DNA of 45,629 nucleotides. It comes from an uncultured Clostridia bacterium (GTDB lineage: Bacteria > Bacillota > Clostridia > Oscillospirales > Ruminococcaceae). Below the pieces are notes generated by a model that saw only the letters and a program-made list of their open reading frames with translations, was not told where the DNA came from and did not search any database. The stretch is from the NCBI GenBank assembly GCA_947625375.1, contig CANQOC010000005.1, positions 1 through 45,629 of the forward strand, given 5' to 3'. Both the position numbers and the translations under genes were made by a program. Positions 19,071 to 25,876 of the stretch are shown piece by piece. Position 1 is the first letter of the stretch. Every line of letters starts with the position of its first letter.

Positions 19071-19178
19071 GGGCGCAGCCGGCGCGCTTCGCGCGTGAAC
19101 GAAAGGAACAGGAAAACTCCCGCCGGAGTTTTTCTGCTCCTTTCGTTCCGGCAGCCTTCGGCTGCCGCGGCTGCGCCG
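19071..19178 (-). repeat. Cloverleaf-like structured element, copy 1
   Basis: The outer stem GGCGCAGCCG (19072-19081) pairs with CGGCTGCGCC (19168-19177). Inside are three arms. GCGCGC-TTC-GCGCGT is at 19082-19096. A ~24-bp hairpin at 19097-19148 (GAACGAAAGGA with TCCTTTCGTTC) is topped by AAAACTCC/GGAGTTTT. CGGCAGC with GCTGCCG is at 19149-19167. Relative to copy 2 the arm order is reversed, so it is inverted. It belongs to a composite reaching to 19375. Confidence 0.8.
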
Positions 19179-19183
19179 CATAA

Positions 19184-19254
19184 GCTTGTTTTATAGCTGT
19201 TCACGCTTCGCAATCGTAAACGATTGATTGCTCGCGTTCACAGATAAAACAAGC
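19184..19254. repeat. Long imperfect hairpin in the composite element
   Basis: GCTTGTTTTAT (19184-19194) pairs with ATAAAACAAGC (19244-19254); further short pairings (CTGT/ACAG, CGC/GCG, CAATCG/CGATTG) extend it inward. It sits between the cloverleaf and the C-run palindrome and has no counterpart in copy 2. Confidence 0.65.
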
Positions 19255-19309
19255 GTATGCTCCTATGGTATGTGGCTCTGAACAGACGTGGCTTCGGCGT
19301 GTCAAACAC

Positions 19310-19329
19310 CCCCTCCCATGTGGGAGGGG
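19310..19329. repeat. C-run/G-run palindrome
   Basis: CCCCTCCCA and TGGGAGGGG flank a 2-base centre; on the minus strand the centre reads CCACATGG-like, as in the copy at 25488. Confidence 0.75.
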
Positions 19330-19333
19330 TATG

Positions 19334-19375
19334 GGGTAGGAGTCTATAAATAGCATGAGCGCCAGCGAATTCCTT
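19334..19375 (-). repeat. Conserved ~40-bp block, copy A
   Basis: On the minus strand it starts AAGGAATTCGCTGGCGCTCA and continues TGCTATTTATAGACTCCTAC. It is nearly identical to 25440-25481 and related to 24978-25015, and is followed by the palindrome and cloverleaf in the same order as at 25.4 kb. Confidence 0.85.
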
Positions 19376-19405
19376 TTACCTACCGGCGTGCCACCATGCC
19401 CCGCA

Positions 19406-19430
19406 CAAAAAGGACGGCTCTCCGCCGCCC
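19406..19430 (-). terminator. Terminator behind the CNNM/CBS gene
   Basis: Minus-strand GGGCGGC pairs with GCCGTCC (one G-T pair) around GGAGA, followed by five T. Confidence 0.7.
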
Positions 19431-19441
19431 TCATTTTATCA

Positions 19442-20716
19442 TCAGTCTTCGCTGTCCTTCTTCTCCTCGGCTTCCTCTTCGTCCGCCTCGGGAGATACGG
19501 TCACAAGCACCTTCTGAATCCTCTGCTCGTCAACCGAGAGGACCTTAAAGTGGAACCGTCCGATATCGACCTCTTCGCCAACCTCGGGAATGTGGTCAAG
19601 ATTCTCCATAAGGAGTCCGCCGATAGAGTTGCAGTCCGTCTCGATTGCGTCGGCGTCGAGCTTGATATTGTCGAGAAAATCGCGGATTGAAAGGTCGGCC
19701 GAGACCTCGTACTCGTTCTCGCCGGTGACGACAAAAGAGGTGTCCTCCTCGTCGGTCTCGTCATAAATCTCGCCGACAAGCTCCTCGATGATGTCCTCCA
19801 TCGTGACGATTCCCTGTGTCCCGCCGTATTGGTCGACGACGACCGCCATGTGCGTCTTCGCCTTCTGCATCTGCTGCATAAGCTCGGAAATCGGCGTCAT
19901 TTCAAAGATATACAGCGGCTTCTGGATAATCTCCGAGATGTCCCTTCTGCCGTTCAGATACATGTCGAAAAAGTTTTTTTCGTGAATTATCCCGACAATC
20001 GAGTCAATCGTCTTTTCATAGACCGGAAGGCGCGAATAGTGCGACGTAATAAAGGCGTCCTTGATTTCCTCCGGACTCTGGTCGATTTCGACGGCCGAAA
20101 TGTTCACCCTCGGAATGAGAATTTCGCTGATTGTGATGTCCGAAAATTCGAGCGCCGATTTGACAAGGTCGCTCTCGTTTTCGTCGAGGACCCCCTCGTC
20201 CTCGATTTCGTCGATAATGTATTTAAGCTCTTCTTCGGTCATGGTCGGACTGTCGTTCGAGCCGCCGCAAAGCTTTATGACCGTATTTTTCAACCCGATA
20301 AGAAGCCAGACAAGCGGCGTCAGTATCACCAAAAGTCCGTAAAGCGGATATGCAATCCACATCGAGACGGTCTCTGAAAACTCGTTTGCGACGTTTTTCG
20401 GAATGATTTCCCCGAAGATAATAATCGCAACCGTCATGACCGCGGTCGAAACAGGCACAAACTTTGCCCCGAAGTGCGTTGTTATCATCACCGTCGCGAC
20501 GGTCGTCGCGGCAAGGTTTACTACATTGTTCCCGATAAGTATCGTAGTGAGTGTTTTGTCAAAATTGTCGGTGAGCTTAATAGCCATCTTAGCCCGCTTG
20601 TTGCCTTCCTCGGCATAGCTCCGAAGGCGCATCTTATTGACCGAAGACAGCGCCGTCTCCGAAGCCGAAAACAGGGCGGACAGAATAATCAGTATGACTA
20701 TTATGAAAACGTCCAT
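19442..20716 (-). CDS. CNNM/CBS-domain membrane protein (HlyC/CorC family)
   Basis: The 424-residue protein has an N-terminal CNNM domain with about four membrane segments (MDVFIIVILIILSALFSASE, then NNVVNLAATTVATVMI and FGEIIPKNVA). A CBS pair follows at about 195-320 (SEILIPRVNISAVEID; MAVVVDQYGGTQGIVTMEDI). The C-terminal CorC_HlyC domain is at about 335-405, and the tail is acidic. Relatives act in Mg/Co or other cation export. The ribosome site is weak: the nearest purine run (GAAAGG) is about 16 bases before ATG. The start is kept because the first membrane helix begins there. The gene is alone, with its own promoter and terminator. Confidence 0.94.
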   Translation of the reverse strand: MDVFIIVILIILSALFSASETALSSVNKMRLRSYAEEGNKRAKMAIKLTDNFDKTLTTILIGNNVVNLAATTVATVMITTHFGAKFVPVSTAVMTVAIIIFGEIIPKNVANEFSETVSMWIAYPLYGLLVILTPLVWLLIGLKNTVIKLCGGSNDSPTMTEEELKYIIDEIEDEGVLDENESDLVKSALEFSDITISEILIPRVNISAVEIDQSPEEIKDAFITSHYSRLPVYEKTIDSIVGIIHEKNFFDMYLNGRRDISEIIQKPLYIFEMTPISELMQQMQKAKTHMAVVVDQYGGTQGIVTMEDIIEELVGEIYDETDEEDTSFVVTGENEYEVSADLSIRDFLDNIKLDADAIETDCNSIGGLLMENLDHIPEVGEEVDIGRFHFKVLSVDEQRIQKVLVTVSPEADEEEAEEKKDSED

Positions 20717-20736
20717 ATAAAGAATATCAAACCTTT

Positions 20737-20758
20737 CCGTGTATACAGTAATACACGG
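20737..20758 (-). promoter_or_regulatory. Hairpin at the 5' end of the CNNM/CBS mRNA
   Basis: CCGTGTAT (20737-20744) and ATACACGG (20751-20758) pair across six bases. It lies at the expected transcription start, so it would form a 5'-terminal stem, perhaps stabilising the message or acting as an operator. Confidence 0.55.
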
Positions 20759-20763
20759 AGTGT

Positions 20764-20793
20764 ATTATACCACATTTATTGTTGACTTGTCAA
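20764..20793 (-). promoter_or_regulatory. Promoter of the CNNM/CBS gene
   Basis: Minus-strand TTGACA (20788-20793), 18-bp spacer ending TGTGG, TATAAT (20764-20769). Confidence 0.8.
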
Positions 20794-20808
20794 GAACTTT
20801 CGCAAGCA

Positions 20809-20833
20809 TGATGTGGCCTAAGCGGCCACATCA
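20809..20833. repeat. Ten-bp-stem hairpin
   Basis: TGATGTGGCC and GGCCACATCA flank five bases (TAAGC). It has no T-run, so it is not a normal terminator. Confidence 0.6.
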
Positions 20834-20873
20834 AGAAGTTAGAAGTTAGAAATTAGATATTAGAGTTTCGAGG
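20832..20873. repeat. Heptad repeat tract
   Basis: Six 7-bp units: CAAGAAG, TTAGAAG, TTAGAAA, TTAGATA, TTAGAGT, TTCGAGG. It is followed at 20875-20889 by the hairpin GTCGCC-TTC-GGCGAC. Confidence 0.8.
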
Positions 20874-20981
20874 TGTCGCCTTCGGCGACGGTTTTAAATA
20901 CTGCAAATAATGCGTGCGGAATGGACACTCCCCGGGGTCAGGCATATACACCATTTCCGGCAAAAAAAGCGCCGCCTAACG

Positions 20982-21163
20982 CCCTCTGAGACAAGAAAAC
21001 AAGTCCGCAGAATCTAACTCAAAGCCGCCATCTTCATCGTTGGCGGCTCTTGCATTACATACAGTAGTGCGTGCGAGCCGCCGCCTTTAATCTGGCAGCT
21101 TTGAGCGATTCTGCGGTGCTTTGCAGCGTCCGCCGGACGCTCTTGTTTTCTTATCTCAGAGGG
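20982..21163. repeat. Branched 182-nt structured element
   Basis: The outer stem is CCCTCTGAGA plus AAGAAAACAAG (20982-21003), pairing with CTTGTTTTCTT plus TCTCAGAGGG (21142-21163) with one mismatch. Inside, CCGCAGAATC (21005-21014) pairs with 21107-21116, CTCAAAGC (21018-21025) with 21098-21105, and GCCA with TGGC. A further stem GGCGGCTC/GAGCCGCC (21042-21049, 21075-21082) is topped by GCATTAC/GTAGTGC. A side hairpin AGCGTCC-GCC-GGACGCT is at 21125-21141. It could be the 3'UTR of the Na/Pi transporter or an independent element. Confidence 0.75.
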
Positions 21164-21188
21164 GCTAAAAGCGACACTTTAAATTAAA

Positions 21189-21230
21189 ATCCGACTTCTA
21201 TCTTCTATCCTTTGATTTCTATCTTCTTAG
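21189..21230. repeat. Heptad repeat tract overlapping a stop codon
   Basis: Six 7-bp units: ATCCGAC, TTCTATC, TTCTATC, CTTTGAT, TTCTATC, TTCTTAG. The last unit contains the stop codon of the Na/Pi transporter gene. Confidence 0.75.
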
Positions 21231-22987
21231 TCTTCCTCCCCGCTCGGCGTTATCGGCAGGACATACTTCTGCATATACTCGTGCAGCTCGGTGCGGAAGC
21301 TCTCCGAGTCGGCGGCGTGGGCGGTATAGGCGTGCTCCTCGGCGTTGATGTCAAAGCTGTGGAGGACGCTGAACGCGATATTTGAGCAGTGGTCGGCGAC
21401 GCGCTCGATGTTGATTAAAAGGTCGCTGTAGACAAACCCGATGAGAATAGTCGAGGTGCTGTTCGAAACGCGCTCGACGTGATTCGCCCTGAGCTGCTTA
21501 GTCATCATGTCAATCGCCTCTTCAAGCGGCTCGACCTTAAGCGCAAGGTCGCGGCGCCGCTCGACAAAAGCCGACTTCGCCAGTCCGATGACCTCTTTCA
21601 CCGCGGCAATCAAAAGCGTAATCTCGTTTTCGACCTCGTCTGTAAAGACAATCTTCTTCTCGTTGATTTCGTTTGCGGTCTCGGCGATGTTCTGCGCGTG
21701 GTCGCTCAGGCGCTCAAAGTCGCCGACGACCGAGAGAAGCTCGCGCGAAATCGCCTGCTGCTTGTCGTTAAGTCCGTTCTTACCGATTTTGACGATATAG
21801 TTCCCAAGCTTGTCCTCGTATTTGTCACAAAGCGCTTCCTTGTCGATGACCTTCTGATACTTCGTCCTGTCGTATTCGGTGACAAGCCTCAGCGCGCGGT
21901 AAATGTTCTTCGTCGCGATGTCGCACATGCGAAGGGTCGCGTTCTTGCTCAGCTCAAGGGCCGTCGGCGCATAGTTCAGCAGGCTGTCGTCCAGGCTGTC
22001 GATTTCAAACATATCCTCCCGCTCGGCGGGGTCCGGCTTGATGATGAAATAACAAAGCTTTTCAATCCACTTTATCGACGGAAGAATAAACGCGACCATA
22101 ATAAGCCTCAGAACGGTGTTCATAATAGCTATTCCGAGGACGTTCGCGGGAAGGTCCATAAAGTTCATGTCGAAGATGAGCTGCGCCGGGATATAGAGCA
22201 CATATGTCGCGATAAAAGCGATAATGTTGATGACGAGATACGAAAGCGCGGTGCGCTTGCCGTTGCGGTTGGCGCCGAGCATCGCGATTAAAACCGGCGT
22301 CGCCGCGCCGATGTTAATTCCGAGGATTATCGGGAGGCAGACGGTATACGGAATCGCGCCCGAGACCGACAGCGCCTGTAAAATACCGACCGAAGCCGAG
22401 CTCGACTGCGTCACCGCGGTGATAAGCGCGCCGGCGAGTATTCCGAAGAACGGGTTGCGGAAGAGTATCAGAAGGTTAGCAAACTGCGGACTGTCCTTTA
22501 AAGGACTGACCGCTTCGCTTATAAGCGACATCGCCAGAAGAAGCGTCGCAAGTCCGAGGGCGACGTTTCCGACCGAACGGTAGGAATTTTTATGCGAAAA
22601 AATAGCCATACCGCATCCCGCCAAGGCAAGAAGCGAGATGAGAATGGCAGTAAATGAGCCGCTGTTGGCGTTGGAAATCGAAAGTAGCCAGCCGGTGGCG
22701 GTTGTGCCGACGTTTGCGCCGAGGACGATTCCGACCGACTGCGCAAAGGTCATCATACCGGTTGACACAAAGCTTATTACCATAACCGTGGTCGCGCCGG
22801 ATGACTGAATGACCGCGGCGACAAGCGTCCCGAGGAGGAATCCCTTAAAGGGTGTCGACGAAAGCTTCCAAAGGACAGCTTCCATCTTATTTCCGGCGAG
22901 CTGTTTTAATCCGTCGCCCATTGTGTTCATTCCGAAGAGGAAGAACGCAACTCCGCCGAGCAGAGAGAGAATGTTTGAAATACTCAT
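21227..22987 (-). CDS. Na/Pi cotransporter with C-terminal PhoU domain
   Basis: The start at 22987 (MSISNILSLLGGVAFFLFGM) is supported by GGAG 8-9 bases upstream; an in-frame ATG at 23014 lacks a site. The ~586-residue protein has two inverted halves of the NptA/Na-Pi II fold, each with a QSS motif (AAVIQSSGATTVMV near 65, TAVTQSSSASVGIL near 200) and about eight membrane spans. The PhoU-like helical domain is at about residues 340-560. Members import phosphate with sodium, and the PhoU part is thought to be regulatory. It is a single gene with its own promoter; the transcript runs into the structured element at 20982-21163. Confidence 0.94.
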   Translation of the reverse strand: MSISNILSLLGGVAFFLFGMNTMGDGLKQLAGNKMEAVLWKLSSTPFKGFLLGTLVAAVIQSSGATTVMVISFVSTGMMTFAQSVGIVLGANVGTTATGWLLSISNANSGSFTAILISLLALAGCGMAIFSHKNSYRSVGNVALGLATLLLAMSLISEAVSPLKDSPQFANLLILFRNPFFGILAGALITAVTQSSSASVGILQALSVSGAIPYTVCLPIILGINIGAATPVLIAMLGANRNGKRTALSYLVINIIAFIATYVLYIPAQLIFDMNFMDLPANVLGIAIMNTVLRLIMVAFILPSIKWIEKLCYFIIKPDPAEREDMFEIDSLDDSLLNYAPTALELSKNATLRMCDIATKNIYRALRLVTEYDRTKYQKVIDKEALCDKYEDKLGNYIVKIGKNGLNDKQQAISRELLSVVGDFERLSDHAQNIAETANEINEKKIVFTDEVENEITLLIAAVKEVIGLAKSAFVERRRDLALKVEPLEEAIDMMTKQLRANHVERVSNSTSTILIGFVYSDLLINIERVADHCSNIAFSVLHSFDINAEEHAYTAHAADSESFRTELHEYMQKYVLPITPSGEED

Positions 22988-23049
22988 GATGTTACTCCGT
23001 TTCACAGACCGCACCCGCGGACCTTTCCCGATACTCTATATCTGTCTAA

Positions 23050-23078
23050 ATAATAACAAAATGCGGCGAAGTTTTCAA
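23050..23078 (-). promoter_or_regulatory. Promoter of the Na/Pi transporter gene
   Basis: Minus-strand TTGAAA (23073-23078), 17 bp, TATTAT (23050-23055). No Pho-box-like direct repeat was recognised. Confidence 0.65.
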
Positions 23079-23146
23079 GTCCTGTTTGCAAAAAAGTCAG
23101 TTTGCATAAAATAAACCGATTTGGCGGGAGACTAATGTGCAAATAG

Positions 23147-23174
23147 TAGAAGATATAAGACAGAGAACAGAAGC
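23147..23174. repeat. Heptad repeat tract
   Basis: Four 7-bp units: TAGAAGA, TATAAGA, CAGAGAA, CAGAAGC, in the divergent gap between two promoters. The rest of 22988-23347 shows only the two promoters and a TGAT-N5-ATCA repeat near 23248-23260. Confidence 0.65.
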
Positions 23175-23267
23175 AGCGTACGCCGAACGGACGCCCCCGG
23201 AACGGGAAAGCAGGATATTAAACACTGACAAATCATGCTGGAATTGGTGATTATTTATCATCAGCTA

Positions 23268-23296
23268 TTGAAAAACGGTGGCGGTTCGGTTATAAT
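23268..23296 (+). promoter_or_regulatory. Promoter of the GH43 gene
   Basis: TTGAAA (23268-23273), 17 bp, TATAAT (23291-23296), about 50 bp before the start codon. Confidence 0.75.
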
Positions 23297-23347
23297 CGCT
23301 TTTGTAAACAGGTCATCAGACGGCAATGCGAACGGAGGGCCGATTTT

Positions 23348-24907
23348 ATGAATAAGAAAAGGATAGTGACAATGGCAGCATCGATAATAACAGCGGCGTC
23401 CCTTGCGGGCTGCGGCGCAACGGCGGGAGAGTTTTCGCTCGGAAACAGCGTCCCGTCCGAAGAACTGGGATTCACCGTCGGCGATAAGCTCACCGAGGCA
23501 TATAAAGGCATGGACGAGAACAACCCGATTTCTTCGGACATCTTTTTTGCCGACCCCACCGCGGTCGAATACGAAGGACGGCTTTATATTTACGGCACAA
23601 ACGACTCACAGGAATTCGAGGCCAAAAACGGCTTCGGCTCTAACGGCTACGGCAGCATCAACACACTTGCCTGCTACTCGACCGAGGATATGTCAAACTT
23701 CAGATATGAGGGGACAGTCCCGGTAGGCGAAATCGCGCCCTGGGCGAGCTGCAGCTGGGCGCCGTCGATTGTCTCCCGCGAGGAATCCGACGGAAAGACC
23801 CATTTTTATCTCTACTTCGCCAACTCGGGAATGAACATCGGCGTTTTAACGTCGACCTCTCCGACCGGCCCTTGGAGCGACCCCGTCGGCGGCCCGCTCA
23901 TCTATAACGAGATGGACGGATTGAAGGACGACCCGGTCTGCTGGTGCTTCGACCCGGGCGCCTGTATCGACGAAAACGGCGTAGGGTGGATTGCGTTCGG
24001 CGGCGGCGACCCTCTTCACCCCGACGAAAACGGCGTCCGCACCGGAAACTGCCGCGTCGCGAGGCTCGGTAAGGACATGATTTCAATAGACAGCGAAATC
24101 GTCAAGGTCCCGACATATTTCCACTTTGAGGCGAACGAGCTGAACTATATCGGCGGGAAGTACGTCCTGACCTATTGCTCAAACTACGCCGACAGGGCAA
24201 TGACCCCCGCCGAAATCGGCACGGTGCAGACCTGTTCGATGTGCTACATGACCTCGGACGACCCGCTTAATCCCGACAGCTGGAAGTGGGGCGGCGAATA
24301 TCTCACCAACCCGAATCAGCACGGATATCCCTTCTCGAACAATCACTCACACCTCCAGAAATTCGGCGATAAATGGTACCTTCTCTACCAGAACGTCTCG
24401 CTCCTCGAAAACATGGGCAAGACCGAGACCGCCGACGGCTTCAGGAGCATCGGTATCGACAAATGCGACGTCGACGAAAAGAACGCGGTCATAAGCGTCT
24501 CGAAGATGAGCGACGGCGGAGTGAACCAAGTCGGAAAGCTCTCCGCGGTTGAGGCACAGGAGGCCGAGACGGCGCACGTCGCCGCGGGTCTTAAGTATTA
24601 CAAGGACGGCGAGGAGCTCTTCGTCACCGGAATCTCGGACGGCGACTGGATAGGCCTCAAGGGCGTCGACTTCGGCGGCGGGGTCAACTCGTTCGCCGCG
24701 CGCGTCAAGGGCGACGGAATAATCGAAATCCGCCTCGACAGCATCGACTCGAAGCCTGTCGGAAACATTCAGTTCAACACCGACGGCAGCATTGAGACCG
24801 TGACCGGAAAGCTCGACAAGAACATCAGCGGCACCCACGACCTCTACTTCGTCTTCGGCGACACCTTCCTCTTCGACAAGTGGCAGTTCGCAAACATCGT
24901 TGAATAA
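23348..24907 (+). CDS. GH43-type glycosidase, lipoprotein
   Basis: The 519-residue protein carries a lipoprotein signal (ITAASLAGC, Cys 22). A five-bladed GH43 propeller spans about 60-390: the probable catalytic base is the Asp in FFADPTAVEYEGRLY (~69), the pKa-modulating Asp is in CFDPGACID (~202) and the acid Glu is in HFEANEL (~261). The C-terminal ~120 residues (from AAGLKYYKDGEELFVTGISD) look like a CBM6/CBM35-type beta-sandwich. GH43 enzymes usually remove arabinose or xylose from hemicellulose; the exact substrate is not readable here. It is a single gene with its own promoter and terminator, 7 kb from the GH10 xylanase that it could assist. Confidence 0.92.
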   Translation: MNKKRIVTMAASIITAASLAGCGATAGEFSLGNSVPSEELGFTVGDKLTEAYKGMDENNPISSDIFFADPTAVEYEGRLYIYGTNDSQEFEAKNGFGSNGYGSINTLACYSTEDMSNFRYEGTVPVGEIAPWASCSWAPSIVSREESDGKTHFYLYFANSGMNIGVLTSTSPTGPWSDPVGGPLIYNEMDGLKDDPVCWCFDPGACIDENGVGWIAFGGGDPLHPDENGVRTGNCRVARLGKDMISIDSEIVKVPTYFHFEANELNYIGGKYVLTYCSNYADRAMTPAEIGTVQTCSMCYMTSDDPLNPDSWKWGGEYLTNPNQHGYPFSNNHSHLQKFGDKWYLLYQNVSLLENMGKTETADGFRSIGIDKCDVDEKNAVISVSKMSDGGVNQVGKLSAVEAQEAETAHVAAGLKYYKDGEELFVTGISDGDWIGLKGVDFGGGVNSFAARVKGDGIIEIRLDSIDSKPVGNIQFNTDGSIETVTGKLDKNISGTHDLYFVFGDTFLFDKWQFANIVE

Positions 24908-24913
24908 TATGGC

Positions 24914-24941
24914 AAAAGCGGGGAAAAATCCCCGCTTTTTT
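24914..24941 (+). terminator. Terminator behind the GH43 gene
   Basis: AAAAGCGGGGA pairs with TCCCCGCTTTT around AAAA, followed by a T-run. Confidence 0.9.
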
Positions 24942-24970
24942 GTGGGACGGCGGTAAAAGCGAGAGATGAC

Positions 24971-25016
24971 TTGCTATAAGGAATTCGTTTCGCTCATGCT
25001 ATCTTTAAGACTCATA
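24971..25016 (+). repeat. Conserved ~40-bp block, copy B (diverged)
   Basis: It shares TTGCTATAAGGAATTCG, CGCTCATGCTAT and ACTC-TAT with copies A and C but differs in the middle (TTT for CTGG) and is not followed directly by the palindrome. Between here and copy C (25017-25431) I see only palindromes and no gene. Confidence 0.7.
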
Positions 25017-25115
25017 TCTGTCACAAGCCCGACGAAATTCCGGTGTGAGCGAAGCGAAACACGCAACGACGCTCACTTAAAGTTATAGTTATATCAATGT
25101 GTATTGCGTCGTTTG

Positions 25116-25133
25116 CCCCCACATGGGAGGGGG
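25116..25133. repeat. Damaged C-run/G-run palindrome
   Basis: CCCCCACATGGGAGGGGG keeps the CACATGGG core and right arm of the 19310 palindrome but lacks three bases of the left arm. Confidence 0.5.
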
Positions 25134-25280
25134 TTCTTTGCTATCAAAGTTTGGAGCGCCGCCTGACGGCGGGGGAAAATTTGTGAGGCGTCATACGTTG
25201 CTAAATGCGTTCACTTTGCGGCGGATGTTAAACGCTACACCTTTGACGGTTTCTCCGTTCTTTTCCTTCCACACCCCCTG

Positions 25281-25309
25281 CCCCCTCTCCCTCAGTGAGA
25301 GAGAGGGGG
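25281..25309. repeat. C-run/G-run hairpin with a different core
   Basis: CCCCCTCTC (25281-25289) pairs with GAGAGGGGG (25301-25309); inside, CTCA pairs with TGAG. Confidence 0.6.
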
Positions 25310-25326
25310 TTCCACCCCACACCCGG

Positions 25327-25374
25327 CCGTTCACGTTCGTGAACGGCGCGACCACTCCCCTCGAGGGGAGTGGT
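25327..25374. repeat. Two adjacent perfect palindromic hairpins
   Basis: CCGTTCACG-TT-CGTGAACGG (25327-25346) is followed at 25351-25374 by a perfect 24-bp palindrome whose left half is ACCACTCCCCTC. Neither has a T-run. Confidence 0.65.
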
Positions 25375-25431
25375 ACTTGGCAAGAAGGACACTTTGGCAG
25401 GTTTTAGAAAAATTGCGCGCCGGTGCCATAC

Positions 25432-25482
25432 CTTGCTATAAGGAATTCGCTGGCGCTCATGCTATTTATAAACTCCTATCCC
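25432..25482 (+). repeat. Conserved ~40-bp block, copy C
   Basis: From 25440 it reads AAGGAATTCGCTGGCGCTCA then TGCTATTTATAAACTCCTAT. It differs from copy A by about two bases over 40, and shares TTGCTAT upstream with copy B. It is followed by a palindrome and then a cloverleaf, as at 19 kb. Confidence 0.85.
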
Positions 25483-25487
25483 CCTGT

Positions 25488-25511
25488 CCCCCTTTCCACA
25501 TGGAAAGGGGG
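25488..25511. repeat. C-run/G-run palindrome with CCACATGG centre
   Basis: CCCCCTTTCCA and TGGAAAGGGGG pair across CA. Compared with 19310-19329, the stem has changed on both sides (TTT/AAA here) while the CCACATGG centre is kept. Confidence 0.75.
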
Positions 25512-25540
25512 AACGCATAACTCCGGTTTCAGCTCCTATG

Positions 25541-25651
25541 AGGGCGCAGCCGCGGCAGCCTTCGGCTGCCGAAACAAAACGAGCAGAAAAACTCCCTCCG
25601 GAGTTCTTCTGCTCGTTTTGTTCACGCGCTTCGCGCGTCGGGCTGCGCCCT
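25541..25651 (+). repeat. Cloverleaf-like structured element, copy 2
   Basis: AGGGCGCAGCC (25541-25551) pairs with GGCTGCGCCCT (25641-25651). Arms: CGGCAGC/GCTGCCG (25553-25571); a long hairpin 25573-25622 with AACAAAACGAGCAGAA pairing fully with its complement and topped by ACTCC/GGAGT; ACGCGC-TTC-GCGCGT (25624-25638). It is the same plan as copies 1 and 3 with different stem sequences. Confidence 0.82.
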
Positions 25652-25818
25652 CCGCTGTTTGCACCGCAGAAAACCGGGATATGAAAGAAAAAACATAAAC
25701 CCGCCAAATGCAACAAGTTTCGCTGTCTGTCACAGACGGACACCCTTGTGCAGCATATGCAGAGCGCATTTCCCCTTCGTTCCCCCTCACTCCCCCTCCC
25801 CTCTGGTCATAATATAAA

Positions 25819-25847
25819 TTGACAGCCGGCAAAAAATGTGGTACACT
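25819..25847 (+). promoter_or_regulatory. Promoter of the sugar kinase gene
   Basis: TTGACA (25819-25824), 17 bp ending TGTGG, TACACT (25842-25847). Confidence 0.78.
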
Positions 25848-25876
25848 TCACACATAAACCGACGGAGGAAATAACG

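Noticed and set aside
19071..19178. tRNA or tmRNA gene, because of the cloverleaf shape
   Set aside because: The arms are far too long and perfectly paired, and the T-loop GTTCGANNC and a 7-bp acceptor stem with discriminator are missing. All three copies differ from tRNA layout in the same way.
21227..23014. A Pho-regulated promoter for the Na/Pi transporter
   Set aside because: No Pho-box-like direct repeats were recognised upstream; only an ordinary sigma-A promoter is visible.
25099..25832. Several 80-100-codon frames on both strands in the GH43-sugar kinase gap
   Set aside because: They translate palindromes and repeats (the same peptides appear again at 19 kb), have no ribosome sites and overlap each other.
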